DNA of 64,000 bases from assembly GCF_000721235.1 (NCBI RefSeq), contig NZ_JOFH01000022.1, positions 1 to 64,000 of the forward strand, read 5' to 3'. The stretch comes from Streptomyces olivaceus. GTDB lineage: Bacteria; Actinomycetota; Actinomycetes; Streptomycetales; Streptomycetaceae. The notes below the pieces were generated by a model that was not told where the DNA came from, searched no databases, and saw only the letters and a list, made by a program, of their open reading frames with translations. Both the position numbers and the translations under genes were made by a program. Within the stretch, counting starts at the first letter, position 1. Each line of letters opens with the position of its first letter. Below are positions 1 to 8,220 of the stretch, in pieces.

Positions 1-78
1 CTGGGTTGATAGGCCGGATCTGGAAGCACCGTGAGGTGTGGAGGTGACCGGTACTAATAGGCCGAGGGCTTGTCCTCA
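1..78 (+). rRNA. 23S ribosomal RNA, 3' end (partial)
   Basis: The first bases read through the conserved 23S terminus: the GACCGGTACTAATAGGCC block followed by GAGGGCTTGTCCTCA, which closes the molecule by pairing with its 5' end. The gene enters from the left edge, so only the last helix is present. A 5S gene follows about 105 bases downstream in the same direction, the normal rrn order. The exact 3' end is approximate. Confidence 0.9.
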
Positions 79-182
79 GTTGCTCGCGTCCACTGTGTTA
101 GTTCTGAGGCAACGAACCGTTGCCGGCTTTCGAGCTGAACAGAACAATTGAAGAGTGTGCTTGTTCGCTCGAAACCATTAGG

Positions 183-302
183 GTTTCGGTGGTCATAGCG
201 TAGGGGAAACGCCCGGTTACATTTCGAACCCGGAAGCTAAGCCTTACAGCGCCGATGGTACTGCAGGGGGGACCCTGTGGGGGGTACCCGGCTGCGCGAG
301 AA
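183..302 (+). rRNA. 5S ribosomal RNA with aberrant 3' end
   Basis: About the first 99 bases match an actinobacterial 5S rRNA, from GTTTCGGTGGTCATAGCG through the GAACCCGGAAGCTAAG loop to GGGGGGACCCTGTGGG. From about 282 the expected tail (GAGAGTAGGACGCCGCCGAAC in typical Streptomyces copies) is replaced by GGGTACCCGGCTGCGCGAG. The 3' strand that should pair with GTTTCGGTGG to form helix I is therefore missing. The end given assumes the usual length of about 120 bases. This could be a degenerate copy, a recombined 3' end, or an assembly junction. The next gene starts only about 30 bases later with no terminator between. Confidence 0.75.
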
Positions 303-333
303 TGACTTGCGGTACCGAAGACAGGAGTCACCG

Positions 334-2127
334 ATGTCCACCAACTCTCCCGACGACCGACCGGAGCGCGACCAGCGTCGACGGGACAACGGTGACCGCG
401 GTGACCGCGGAAGCCAGCGTGGGGATCGCGGCGGGCAGCGCGGTGGCTTCCGTCGGGACGACCGTGATCGTGGGCCGCGTCGTGATGACCGTGACCGGGA
501 TCGCGGGTTCCGGCGCGACGATCGCCGTGATGACCGTCGTGATGACCGGCGTGACGACCGTCCGTCGTTCCGTCGGGACGACCGGCGTGATGAGCGGCGT
601 GATGACCGTCCTTCGTTCCGGCGTGATGAGCGGCGTGACGACCGTCGGGGTGATGACCGGGGCGGGCAGCGTGGTGGGTTCCGTCGTGACGATCGCCGTG
701 ACGACCGCCCTCCGTTCAGGCGTGACGACCGACGCGACGACAACCGCCGGAGTGACAACCGCGGCGGCGGATACGGGCGTCGGGACGACCGTGATCGTGG
801 GCCGCGTCGTGATGACCGTGACCGGGACCGTGGGTTCCGGCGCGACGATCGCCGTGACGACCGGCGCGATGACCGCCGTGACGACCGTCCGTCGTTCCGT
901 CGGGACGACCGTCGCGATGAGCGGCGCGATGACCGTCCTTCGTTCCGGCGTGATGAGCGGCGTGACGACCGTCGGGGTGATGACCGGGGCGGGCAGCGTG
1001 GTGGGTTCCGTCGCGACGATCGCCGTGACGACCGCCCTCCGTTCAGGCGTGACGACCGTCCGTCGTTCCGCCGTGACGACCGGCGTGATGACCGTCGCGA
1101 TGAGCGGCGCGACGACCGGCGTGATGACCGTCGGGACGCGCGTCGGGACGACCGGCCGGCCTTCCGGCGTGATGACCGGGGCGACCGCGGCGGGTTCCGT
1201 CGGGACGACAACAGCCGTGGGGGGTTCCGAGGCCGGGACGATCGCGGTGGACGCGGACCCCGGCGTGACGACCGCGGCGGGCGGCCCGGCGGCGGATACC
1301 GGGGGCGTGACGACCGGCCCGGCGGCGGTGGGCGTTTCCGCGAGGAGCGGGACCGCGACCGCGAGCCGATCAAGCGGCTGCCGATCCCGGAGGAGGTCAC
1401 CGGCGACGAGATCGACAAGGACGTGCGGCAGGAGCTGCAGAGTCTGCCGAAGACGCTCGCGGAGGACGTCGCCAGGAACCTGGTGATGGTGGCCCAGCTG
1501 CTCGACGAGGACCCGGAGGCCGCGTACGGCTACTCCAGGGTGGCCCTGCGCCTCGCGTCCCGTGTGGCCGCCGTGCGCGAGGCGGCCGGATTCGCCGCGT
1601 ACGCCAACCAGAAGTACGGCGAGGCGCTGGCGGAGTTCCGGGCCGCGCGGCGGATGACCGGGTCGGTGGAGCTGTGGCCGGTCATGGCCGACTGCGAACG
1701 CGGGCTCGGACGGCCGGAGAAGGCGCTGGACATGGCGGGCGCTCCCGAGGTGCACAAGCTGGACAAGGCCGGCCAGGTGGAGATGCGGCTCGTGGCCGCC
1801 GGTGCCCGGCGTGACATGGGGCAGCTGGACGCGGCCATCGTGACGCTGCAGAGCCCCGAGCTGGCCTCCAACTCCGTACAGCCGTGGACCGCGCGGCTGC
1901 GGTACGCCTACGCCGACGCGCTGCTGGCCGCGGGCCGGGAGCGGGAGGCGCGGGAGTGGTTCGCGAAGGCCGTGGAATCCGACCGGGACGGCAGCACCGA
2001 CGCCTCCGACCGGCTCGCGGAACTGGACGGCGTCGAGTTCATGGACGCCCTTGACGAGGACGAGGACGGCCCCGGCGCCGGAAACGACGCGGAGGGCTCT
2101 TCCGCCGAGGACGCCGACAAGGCCTGA
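334..2127 (+). CDS. Arg/Asp/Gly-rich repeat protein with C-terminal TPR-like domain
   Basis: The protein has 597 residues. Residues 1 to about 340 are almost entirely R, D, G and some F/P in RRDDR, DDRPSFRRD and GGQRGGFRR modules, like the charged tails of some RNA helicases. Residues from about 370 form an alpha-helical, TPR-like domain (DVARNLVMVAQLLDEDPEAAYGY and following). ATG 334 is chosen because AGGAG lies 8 bases upstream; an in-frame upstream start would run into the 5S gene. The repeat part contains a 327-bp in-frame tandem duplication. It lies directly behind an rRNA operon with no visible terminator, so readthrough from the rrn promoters is possible. A role in RNA or ribosome biology is only inferred. 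A strong terminator follows. Confidence 0.85.
   Translation: MSTNSPDDRPERDQRRRDNGDRGDRGSQRGDRGGQRGGFRRDDRDRGPRRDDRDRDRGFRRDDRRDDRRDDRRDDRPSFRRDDRRDERRDDRPSFRRDERRDDRRGDDRGGQRGGFRRDDRRDDRPPFRRDDRRDDNRRSDNRGGGYGRRDDRDRGPRRDDRDRDRGFRRDDRRDDRRDDRRDDRPSFRRDDRRDERRDDRPSFRRDERRDDRRGDDRGGQRGGFRRDDRRDDRPPFRRDDRPSFRRDDRRDDRRDERRDDRRDDRRDARRDDRPAFRRDDRGDRGGFRRDDNSRGGFRGRDDRGGRGPRRDDRGGRPGGGYRGRDDRPGGGGRFREERDRDREPIKRLPIPEEVTGDEIDKDVRQELQSLPKTLAEDVARNLVMVAQLLDEDPEAAYGYSRVALRLASRVAAVREAAGFAAYANQKYGEALAEFRAARRMTGSVELWPVMADCERGLGRPEKALDMAGAPEVHKLDKAGQVEMRLVAAGARRDMGQLDAAIVTLQSPELASNSVQPWTARLRYAYADALLAAGREREAREWFAKAVESDRDGSTDASDRLAELDGVEFMDALDEDEDGPGAGNDAEGSSAEDADKA
455..1058 (+). repeat. 327-bp tandem duplication inside the RD-rich gene
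   Basis: The block starting GGGACGACCGTGATCGTGGG at 455 recurs at 782, and CGTGACGACCGCCCTCC at 697 recurs at 1024: a constant period of 327 bp (109 codons). The first copy is complete (455-781); the second matches to about 1058 with scattered synonymous differences. The duplication is in frame and extends an already repetitive tail, so copy number probably varies between strains. Confidence 0.85.
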
Positions 2128-2142
2128 GGCCGACGGGCCTGA

Positions 2143-2188
2143 CGCCGATGGGGGCGGGACCGGTTTGGCCGGCCCGCCCCCATCGGCG
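2143..2188. terminator. Bidirectional hairpin terminator between convergent genes
   Basis: CGCCGATGGGGGCGGG at 2143-2158 is perfectly complementary to 2173-2188, a 16-bp stem around a 14-base loop. It lies between the convergent ends of the RD-rich gene and the DUF1015 gene. There is no U tract, as is usual in Streptomyces. Confidence 0.85.
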
Positions 2189-2229
2189 ATTCTGCCGTCG
2201 CCCACGGCGTCACCCGCGGCGTCGCCCGG

Positions 2230-3525
2230 TCACACGTCGAGCGAGCGCAGTACCAGGCCCGAGGCGGGCTTGGGGCCGAAGGACGTCGACTTGCGGGGCA
2301 TCGTGACGCCCTGTCGGGCCAGGTCGCGAACGACTTCCTCGCGGACCGGGTGCATCAGCACCGCCGTGGAGCCGTCGCGTTCCGCCTTGGCGACGGTGGC
2401 CCCGGTGTCGTGGATGTAGGAGATGTGGGCCGCGGAGTCGTCGGGGACGCGCCAGACGTGGGCGAGGAGCGTGGCGTGCAGGACGGTGGCGTCCAGGGTG
2501 CGCCAGGCCTCCGGGCGGTCGGCGGGGACCGTGCGGGAGAGCAGACCGGGGTCCGGCCGGTCGACGAGGTGGAAGGCGCCGTCACCGGCGAGGAGGAAGG
2601 CGTTGCCCGCGCCGGCCGCCTCGGCCAGGGCGTCCAGGGCCTGCGGCAGTGCTGTGGCGGCCAGGCGGCGGACGCGGAAGTGCCCCTCCAGGGCGGCCAC
2701 GGCGTCCTTCACCGGCAGGTCGTGCAGCAGGCGGTGGATGGCGCGGACCCGCAGCGGGTAGCGGGCCGTGTCCACCAGGAGCACCAGGCCGTGGTCCCAG
2801 GGGCTGGGCGAGGGGTGCTCCGCGCGGAGCGTGCGGTACGTGGCCCAGCGGTGGTGGCCGTCGGCGATGAGAGCCTGGTGCCGGGCCAGTTCGCCGCGGA
2901 CGCGCGCCAGGGTGTCGGGGTCGGTGACCGACCACAGGCGGTGGTGGAAACCGTCCTCCGTGGTCGTCGAGAGCAGCGGCGGCCGTTCACAGGTGCGTTC
3001 CACGAGGGCGGTCGTCGTCCTCGTGGAGTCGTCGCCGCGGTAGGTCAGCAGCAGGGGTTCGAGGTTGGCCGAGGTGGCCCGCATGAGCGCCGCGCGGTCG
3101 GCGACCACGTGCGGCATGACGTCCTCGTGCGGCAGGACGACCTGGTCCGCCGGGTCCGACACGCGCAGGGTGCCGATGAGGCCGCGTTGCAGCAGGCCGT
3201 CGCCGTCGCGCTGTTCATAGACGTACAGGCCGGGATCGGGGTCGGTGGTCAGGACGCCCTCGGCCAGCCAGCGCCGCAGGGTGTGCGCGGCCTGCTCGTT
3301 GCGGGCCTCGGGGGTGGCGGCCTGGGGCAGGATGAGGCGGACGATGTTGTGCGGGTCGGCGGACTCGAGGTGGAGCAGGCCGTCGGGGCGGACCACGACG
3401 TCGTAGGGCGGGGAGGTCACGGCGGCCAGGCTGCCGACCCGGTCGGGGTCGTAGCGGAGGCCTCGGAACGGGGTGAGTTCCAGGCCCCGGCGCGCCGTTG
3501 CTTCCGGGGGACCTGCAGAGTTCAT
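2230..3525 (-). CDS. DUF1015 family protein
   Basis: The protein has 431 residues, the usual size for DUF1015. Family hallmarks are an N-terminal LTPFRGLRYDP...SPPYDVV segment (about residues 15-45) and the ADGHHRWATYRTL motif near residues 213-225. The molecular function is not established; some family members are annotated as possible SerK-like kinases or HPr-like proteins, and I cannot decide from the sequence. ATG 3525 begins MNSAGPPEAT; the frame stays open upstream but that stretch overlaps the divergent HAD gene. It is transcribed away from the HAD phosphatase with only about 70 bases between the starts. Confidence 0.88.
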   Translation of the reverse strand: MNSAGPPEATARRGLELTPFRGLRYDPDRVGSLAAVTSPPYDVVVRPDGLLHLESADPHNIVRLILPQAATPEARNEQAAHTLRRWLAEGVLTTDPDPGLYVYEQRDGDGLLQRGLIGTLRVSDPADQVVLPHEDVMPHVVADRAALMRATSANLEPLLLTYRGDDSTRTTTALVERTCERPPLLSTTTEDGFHHRLWSVTDPDTLARVRGELARHQALIADGHHRWATYRTLRAEHPSPSPWDHGLVLLVDTARYPLRVRAIHRLLHDLPVKDAVAALEGHFRVRRLAATALPQALDALAEAAGAGNAFLLAGDGAFHLVDRPDPGLLSRTVPADRPEAWRTLDATVLHATLLAHVWRVPDDSAAHISYIHDTGATVAKAERDGSTAVLMHPVREEVVRDLARQGVTMPRKSTSFGPKPASGLVLRSLDV

Positions 3526-3597
3526 CCCGGCATCGTACGTGTGTCGGTGGCATGGGGGATGATCGGGGGAAAAGCGTCTGATGAGGAGCGATGCGCA

Positions 3598-4629
3598 ATG
3601 AGCCGGAGCGTCGGGACGAGGCCTGCGGGCAGTGGGCGGACCCTGAGCGAGGCGTACGACACGGCGCTGCTCGACCTGGACGGCGTGGTGTACGCCGGGG
3701 GGAGCGCGATCGCGCATGCCGTGGAGTCCCTCACGGCGGCCCGCGACGGCGGCATGCGCCTGGCGTACGTCACCAACAACGCGCTCCGGACGCCGGACAC
3801 CGTGGCGGCGCACCTGACCGAGCTGGGGACGGCGACGGACGCCGCCGACGTCATCACCTCCGCCCAGGCGGTGGCCCGGCTGATCGCCGAGCAGGTGCCC
3901 TCGGGGGCGCGCGTGCTGGTGATCGGCGGTGACGGGCTCAGGGTGGCGCTGCGCGAGCGCGGTCTCGAGCCCGTGGAGTCGGCCGATGACGATCCGGCGG
4001 CCGTCGTGCAGGGCTTCGGCGGCCCGGAGCTGCCGTGGGGACGTTTCGCCGAGGCCTGCTACGCCATCGCACGCGGTGTGCCCTGGTACGCCTCCAACAC
4101 CGACCTCACGATCCCGGGCGCCCGCGGAATCGCCCCCGGCAACGGGGCGGCGGTGGAGGTCGTCCGCATCGCCACCGGCGCCGAGCCGCAGGTCGCGGGG
4201 AAGCCGCTGCCGCCGATGCACCGGGAGACGATCCTGCGCACCGGGGCGCGGCGCCCGTTGGTGGTCGGTGACCGGCTGGACACGGACATCGAGGGCGCGT
4301 TCAACGGCGAGGTCGACTCGCTGCTGGTGCTGACCGGCGTGACCGACGGGGCGCAGTTGCTCGCTGCGCCGCCGCAGCACCGGCCGACGTACGTCGACGC
4401 CGATCTGCGGGGGCTGCTCACCGGGCAGCCGGAGGTCACCGGCGACGCCGGCGAGGGCTTCCGGTGCGGCGGCTGGTCGGCGACGGCCGGTGCGGAGCGG
4501 CTGGAGCTGGAGGGCGACGGCGCGGCGCTGGACGGGCTGCGGGCGCTGTGCGGCGCGGCCTGGACGGCGGGCGGGGAGGCAGCGTGCCGGCTGGACGCGG
4601 GGAAGGCCTTGGCGCGGCTGGGCCTGTGA
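3598..4629 (+). CDS. HAD superfamily (class IIA) phosphatase
   Basis: The 343-residue protein carries the HAD motifs in order: DLDGVV (26-30, nucleophile Asp26), TNN (59-61), GKP with the Lys near 202, and GDRLDTDI near 224. The large cap between motifs 2 and 3 is typical of NagD/phosphoglycolate-type class IIA enzymes, which dephosphorylate small sugar or nucleotide phosphates in the cytoplasm. The C-terminal 80 residues are an actinobacterial extension. GGAG lies about 10 bases before ATG 3598. The exact substrate cannot be read from the sequence. Confidence 0.87.
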   Translation: MSRSVGTRPAGSGRTLSEAYDTALLDLDGVVYAGGSAIAHAVESLTAARDGGMRLAYVTNNALRTPDTVAAHLTELGTATDAADVITSAQAVARLIAEQVPSGARVLVIGGDGLRVALRERGLEPVESADDDPAAVVQGFGGPELPWGRFAEACYAIARGVPWYASNTDLTIPGARGIAPGNGAAVEVVRIATGAEPQVAGKPLPPMHRETILRTGARRPLVVGDRLDTDIEGAFNGEVDSLLVLTGVTDGAQLLAAPPQHRPTYVDADLRGLLTGQPEVTGDAGEGFRCGGWSATAGAERLELEGDGAALDGLRALCGAAWTAGGEAACRLDAGKALARLGL

Positions 4630-4724
4630 GTGTGCCGGGAAGCGGGTCGGTCCTGTGAGTGTGCCCGGGAACCGGGCCGGTGCGGGGCAGGGCGGCGTGC
4701 TCGGGATCGTGATCGTTTGGCAGG

Positions 4725-4743
4725 GTAGGCTAGCCTAACCTCG
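4725..4743 (+). promoter_or_regulatory. Iron box (DmdR/IdeR/DtxR-type operator)
   Basis: GTAGGCTAGCCTAACCTCG agrees at 15 of 19 positions with the DtxR/IdeR consensus TWAGGTTAGSCTAACCTWA, including the whole GCCTAACCT half. It ends on the first base of the GTG start of the downstream siderophore permease gene. Repressor bound with Fe(II) would therefore block transcription of a leaderless or nearly leaderless mRNA. The site fits iron-starvation induction of the importer. Confidence 0.8.
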
Positions 4744-5789
4744 TGTTGGTCGACAGTCCCCCCGAACAGCGCGCGGAGACCGCTCCCGCGCCGCCCGCCA
4801 AGCGCCGTGCCCTGCGCGCCGCAGGACTGCCCGTATCCGTGGCGGTCCTGGTGTTCGTCGCGCTGACGAGCATCGCCGTCGGCGCGAAGGACCTCACACT
4901 CGCACAGGTCTGGCACGGCCTGTTCCACGACACCGGCACGTACGGCGACGTCGTGGTGGGCGAGCGGCTGTCACGAACCCTGCTCGGGCTGCTGGCCGGT
5001 GCGGCGCTGGGCCTTGCGGGAGCGGTGCTGCAGGCGCTCACCCGCAATCCGCTGGCCGATCCGGGACTGCTCGGCATCAACGCGGGCGCCTCGGCCGCGG
5101 TCGTCACCGCCATCACCTTCTTCGGGGTCACCTCACTGACCGGGTACGTCTGGTTCGCCTTCGCCGGCGCGGCCGGGGTCGGTGCGCTGGTCTGGTTCCT
5201 GGGCGGCAGCCGAGGGGCCACCCCGGTACGGCTGGTGCTGGCCGGAACGGCGATCAGTGCGGCTCTCTTCGGCTACCTCCAGGCCGTCATGATCATGGAC
5301 GACGCGGCACTGGGCCGGATGCGCTTCTGGACGGTCGGCTCGCTCGCCTCGGCGACGAACGGCACCATCAGGGAGGTGCTGCCCTTCTTCGTGGCCGGCA
5401 CGGTCCTCGCCCTCGCGCTGTCCCGGCCGCTCAACGCCATGGAGATGGGCGACGACACCGCCAGGGCCCTCGGCGCCAACCTGAACCGCACCCGGGCGCT
5501 GTCCATGCTGGCCGCGACCGTGCTCTGCGGCGCGGCGACCGCGGCCTGCGGGCCCATCGTGTTCGTCGGGCTGATGGTCCCGCACATCGTGCGCTCCTTC
5601 ACCGGCCCCGACATGCGCTGGATCCTGCCGTACGCCGCGATCCTGTCGCCGGTGCTGCTGCTCGGCGCGGACGTCCTCGGCCGGATCGTCGCCCGGCCCG
5701 CGGAGCTGCAGGTCGGCATCGTCACCGCCGTCCTCGGCGGGCCGGTCTTCATCTATCTCGTACGACGGCGGAGGACGGCCCAACTGTGA
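4743..5789 (+). CDS. Iron-siderophore ABC transporter permease (FecCD family)
   Basis: The 348-residue polytopic membrane protein belongs to the FecCD/BtuC family. It shows family blocks RLSRTLLGLLAGAALGLAGAVLQ (about 77-99), TRNPLADPGLLGINAGA and GPIVFVGLMVPHIVR, the ATPase-coupling region. It pairs with the next gene as a heterodimeric channel for ferric siderophores across the cytoplasmic membrane. GTG 4743 lies immediately behind the iron box and has no Shine-Dalgarno, so the mRNA may be leaderless. The stop overlaps the next start (GTGA). No binding lipoprotein is encoded next to it. Confidence 0.92.
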   Translation: MLVDSPPEQRAETAPAPPAKRRALRAAGLPVSVAVLVFVALTSIAVGAKDLTLAQVWHGLFHDTGTYGDVVVGERLSRTLLGLLAGAALGLAGAVLQALTRNPLADPGLLGINAGASAAVVTAITFFGVTSLTGYVWFAFAGAAGVGALVWFLGGSRGATPVRLVLAGTAISAALFGYLQAVMIMDDAALGRMRFWTVGSLASATNGTIREVLPFFVAGTVLALALSRPLNAMEMGDDTARALGANLNRTRALSMLAATVLCGAATAACGPIVFVGLMVPHIVRSFTGPDMRWILPYAAILSPVLLLGADVLGRIVARPAELQVGIVTAVLGGPVFIYLVRRRRTAQL

Positions 5790-6877
5790 GGACAGGGAAG
5801 ACCGGGAAGACGGGGAAGACCGGGAAGACCACGCGTGCCGCCAAGGCCGGCCGGACCGTGCGCGGCCCGGGCGGGTCGTCGTTCCGGCTCGACGTCCGGG
5901 CCGCGGTCGTCGTCGCCCTGCTGCTGCTCCTCGCGCTGGCCGCGAGCGTGCTCCTGATCGGCACCGGCGACTTCGACATACCGGCCGCCGACGTGCTGAA
6001 GACCCTGGTCGGCCGGGGCGACCCGGGCCAGGAGTTCATCGTCAACGAGCTGCGGCTGCCGCGGGTCCTCGTCGGGCTGCTGGTCGGCGGCGCGCTCGGA
6101 GTGGGCGGTGCGCTGTTCCAGGCCATCTCCCGCAACCCGCTCGGCAGTCCGGACGTGCTCGGCCTCGGCCAGGGCGCGACCGCCGGTGCGCTCACCATGA
6201 TCGTCCTGTTCTCCGGCAGCTCGGCACAGGTCACCGCCGGCGCGCTCGTCGGCGGCCTGGTGACCGGTCTCGCCATCTATCTGCTCGCCTGGAAGCGGGG
6301 CGTGCACGGGTACCGGCTGGTCCTGGTCGGTATCGGCGTGTCCGCGATCGTCACGGCCGCCAACGGCTACCTCCTCACCCGGGCCGACATCGTCGACGCC
6401 TCCCGCGCCGTCGTCTGGATGACCGGCTCCCTCAACGGCCGCGACTGGGACCAGGTCTGGCCCCTCCTCGCGCTCTGCGCCGTGCTCGTGCCGTTCGTCC
6501 TCACCAAGGGACGGGCGCTGCGGATGATGGAGATGGGCGACGACGTCTCGTACGCCCTCGGGGTGCGCGTCGAACGCGTGCGTGCCCTGCTGATGGTGGC
6601 CGCCGTCCTGCTGACCGCCGCCGCGACCGCCGCCGCGGGGCCGGTCAGCTTCGTGGCGCTCACCGCGCCGCAACTGGCCCGGCGCCTCACCCGCTCGCCC
6701 GGCCCCAATCTCCTGCCGTCCCTGTGCATGGGCGCCGCCCTGCTGGTCAGCGCCGACTGGATCTCGCAGCGGGCCTTCGGCGCCGACCAACTGCCCGTGG
6801 GCGTCGTCACCGGCGTGCTCGGCGGTGTCTACCTGCTGTGGCTGCTGGTCACCGAGCGCAGGGCGGGCCGGATATGA
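5786..6877 (+). CDS. Iron-siderophore ABC transporter permease, second subunit (FecCD family)
   Basis: This 363-residue FecCD permease contains LRLPRVLVGLLVGGALGVGGALFQ, SRNPLGSPDVLGLGQGA and GPVSFVALTAPQLARRL, the paralogous blocks of the preceding subunit. The N-terminus has a basic tail with GKT repeated in tandem from 9-bp DNA repeats (about 5792-5830). GTG 5786 overlaps the upstream stop, indicating translational coupling. The stop at 6877 overlaps a possible start of the ATPase gene. With its partner it should form the transmembrane channel of an iron-regulated siderophore importer. Confidence 0.92.
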   Translation: MRTGKTGKTGKTGKTTRAAKAGRTVRGPGGSSFRLDVRAAVVVALLLLLALAASVLLIGTGDFDIPAADVLKTLVGRGDPGQEFIVNELRLPRVLVGLLVGGALGVGGALFQAISRNPLGSPDVLGLGQGATAGALTMIVLFSGSSAQVTAGALVGGLVTGLAIYLLAWKRGVHGYRLVLVGIGVSAIVTAANGYLLTRADIVDASRAVVWMTGSLNGRDWDQVWPLLALCAVLVPFVLTKGRALRMMEMGDDVSYALGVRVERVRALLMVAAVLLTAAATAAAGPVSFVALTAPQLARRLTRSPGPNLLPSLCMGAALLVSADWISQRAFGADQLPVGVVTGVLGGVYLLWLLVTERRAGRI

Positions 6878-6924
6878 GCGCCGGTGCCGGCACCCGCCGC
6901 GGGCCCGAGAAGCAAAGGAGCAAC

Positions 6925-7761
6925 GTGAACCGCCTCACCGCCGAGAACGTCACCCTCGCCTACGACCAGCGGGTCATCGCGAAGCAGCTGTCGGTGGAGA
7001 TACCCGACAACTCCTTCACGGTGATCGTCGGGCCGAACGCCTGCGGCAAGTCCACCCTGCTGCGCGCCCTGTCGCGGATGCTCAAGCCGAGCGAGGGCCG
7101 GGTGCTGCTCGACGGGTCGGTCATCCAGTCGACGCCCGCCAAGCAGGTCGCGCGGACTCTCGGCCTGCTGCCCCAGTCGTCCATCGCACCCGACGGCATC
7201 ACCGTCGGCGACCTCGTCGGCCGCGGCCGCTACCCGCACCAGGGCCTGCTGCGCCAGTGGTCGACCGAGGACGAACGGGTCGTCCAGGAGTCGATGGCCC
7301 AGACCGGCATCTCCGAACTGGCCGAACGCTACGTCGACGAACTCTCCGGCGGCCAGCGCCAGCGCGTGTGGATCGCCATGGCGCTCGCCCAGCAGACCCC
7401 GCTGCTGCTGCTCGACGAGCCGACGACGTACCTGGACATCCAGCACCAGATCGACGTCCTCGACCTCTGCGCGGAGCTGCACGAGGAACAGGGCCGCACC
7501 CTCGTCGCCGTCCTGCACGACCTCAACCACGCCGCCCGCTACGCGACCCACCTCATCGCCCTGCGCGAGGGGAAGATCATCGCGGAGGGGGCGCCGAAGG
7601 ACATCGTCACGGCCGACCTGGTCGAGCGGGTCTTCGGGCTGCGCTGCCAGGTCATCGACGACCCGGAGACCGGTACGCCGCTGGTGGTGCCGGCCGCGCG
7701 CAAGGCACGGGGCGCGGTCACCGGCACGCCGGAGAGGGCAGCCGCCGCGAAGGCCTCCTGA
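6925..7761 (+). CDS. Iron-siderophore ABC transporter ATP-binding protein (FepC family)
   Basis: This ABC ATPase has Walker A GPNACGKST (36-44), signature LSGGQRQR (about 139), Walker B LLLLDEPT (about 161) and an H-loop in AVLHDLNH. LHDLNHAARYATH is typical of FepC/FecE proteins that energise siderophore uptake. I chose GTG 6925 because AAAGGAG precedes it and family proteins begin with this RLTAENVTLAYD segment. An alternative ATG at 6874 overlaps the permease stop (ATGA) and would add 17 residues. It closes the iron-boxed operon. Confidence 0.92.
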   Translation: MNRLTAENVTLAYDQRVIAKQLSVEIPDNSFTVIVGPNACGKSTLLRALSRMLKPSEGRVLLDGSVIQSTPAKQVARTLGLLPQSSIAPDGITVGDLVGRGRYPHQGLLRQWSTEDERVVQESMAQTGISELAERYVDELSGGQRQRVWIAMALAQQTPLLLLDEPTTYLDIQHQIDVLDLCAELHEEQGRTLVAVLHDLNHAARYATHLIALREGKIIAEGAPKDIVTADLVERVFGLRCQVIDDPETGTPLVVPAARKARGAVTGTPERAAAAKAS

Positions 7762-7832
7762 AGCCGAGCCGGCCGGGTGACCTGGAGCCGGCCGGATGTC
7801 CTGACGGCCGGTCGGGTGCGGAGAGCCGCCGG

Positions 7833-8180
7833 TCACAGGAGCTTCCTGAGCCGGAACAGGTCGCGCAGGCCCGCCTCCAGCCTCACCCGGCCCGAGCCCC
7901 AGGCCCTGGCGAAGTTCAGCTCGCCCGCCACCAGGGCCACCAGGTCGTCGCCGGTCATCGCGAGCCTGATCTCCGCCTTCTCCCGCGGCGGCCCCTGGAG
8001 GGTCTCGCGCACGTCGATCCCGCCGCCCGTCATGCGTCCGGCGAAGGTGACGTCCAGGTCGGTGACGTGGCAGCTGACCGAGCGGTCCAGGTCCGTCGCC
8101 GCCCGCACCTCCCCCTCGGCGCCGCGCATGTTCTCCGAGAGCCTGTCGAGTGCGGCACGGCACTCCTCCGTCGTCGCCAT
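7833..8180 (-). CDS. SCP2 sterol-carrier-like domain protein
   Basis: The 115-residue single-domain protein runs from MATTEECRAALDRLSENMRG to DLFRLRKLL. The pattern of a mixed sheet followed by LAMTGDDLVALVAGELNFARAWGSGRVRLEAG resembles the SCP2 lipid-binding fold, in which a hydrophobic tunnel binds lipids or fatty-acyl groups. Family assignment rests on this C-terminal block and is moderately certain; the ligand is unknown. It is convergent with the siderophore ATPase gene and divergent from the small gene at 8221. Confidence 0.7.
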   Translation of the reverse strand: MATTEECRAALDRLSENMRGAEGEVRAATDLDRSVSCHVTDLDVTFAGRMTGGGIDVRETLQGPPREKAEIRLAMTGDDLVALVAGELNFARAWGSGRVRLEAGLRDLFRLRKLL

Positions 8181-8220
8181 CGGGACCGACCGTACCCCAG
8201 CCACGGGGTAGCGTCGGGGC

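Noticed and set aside
455..1200. Repeated RRDDR-coding DNA as a possible CRISPR array
   Set aside because: The units are contiguous, in frame, of mixed length and without unique spacers; no cas genes are near.
237..1418. Minus-strand frame rich in SSRR repeats over the RD-rich gene
   Set aside because: It is the mirror of the repeat DNA; the plus-strand gene has a ribosome binding site and a folded C-terminal domain while this frame has neither.
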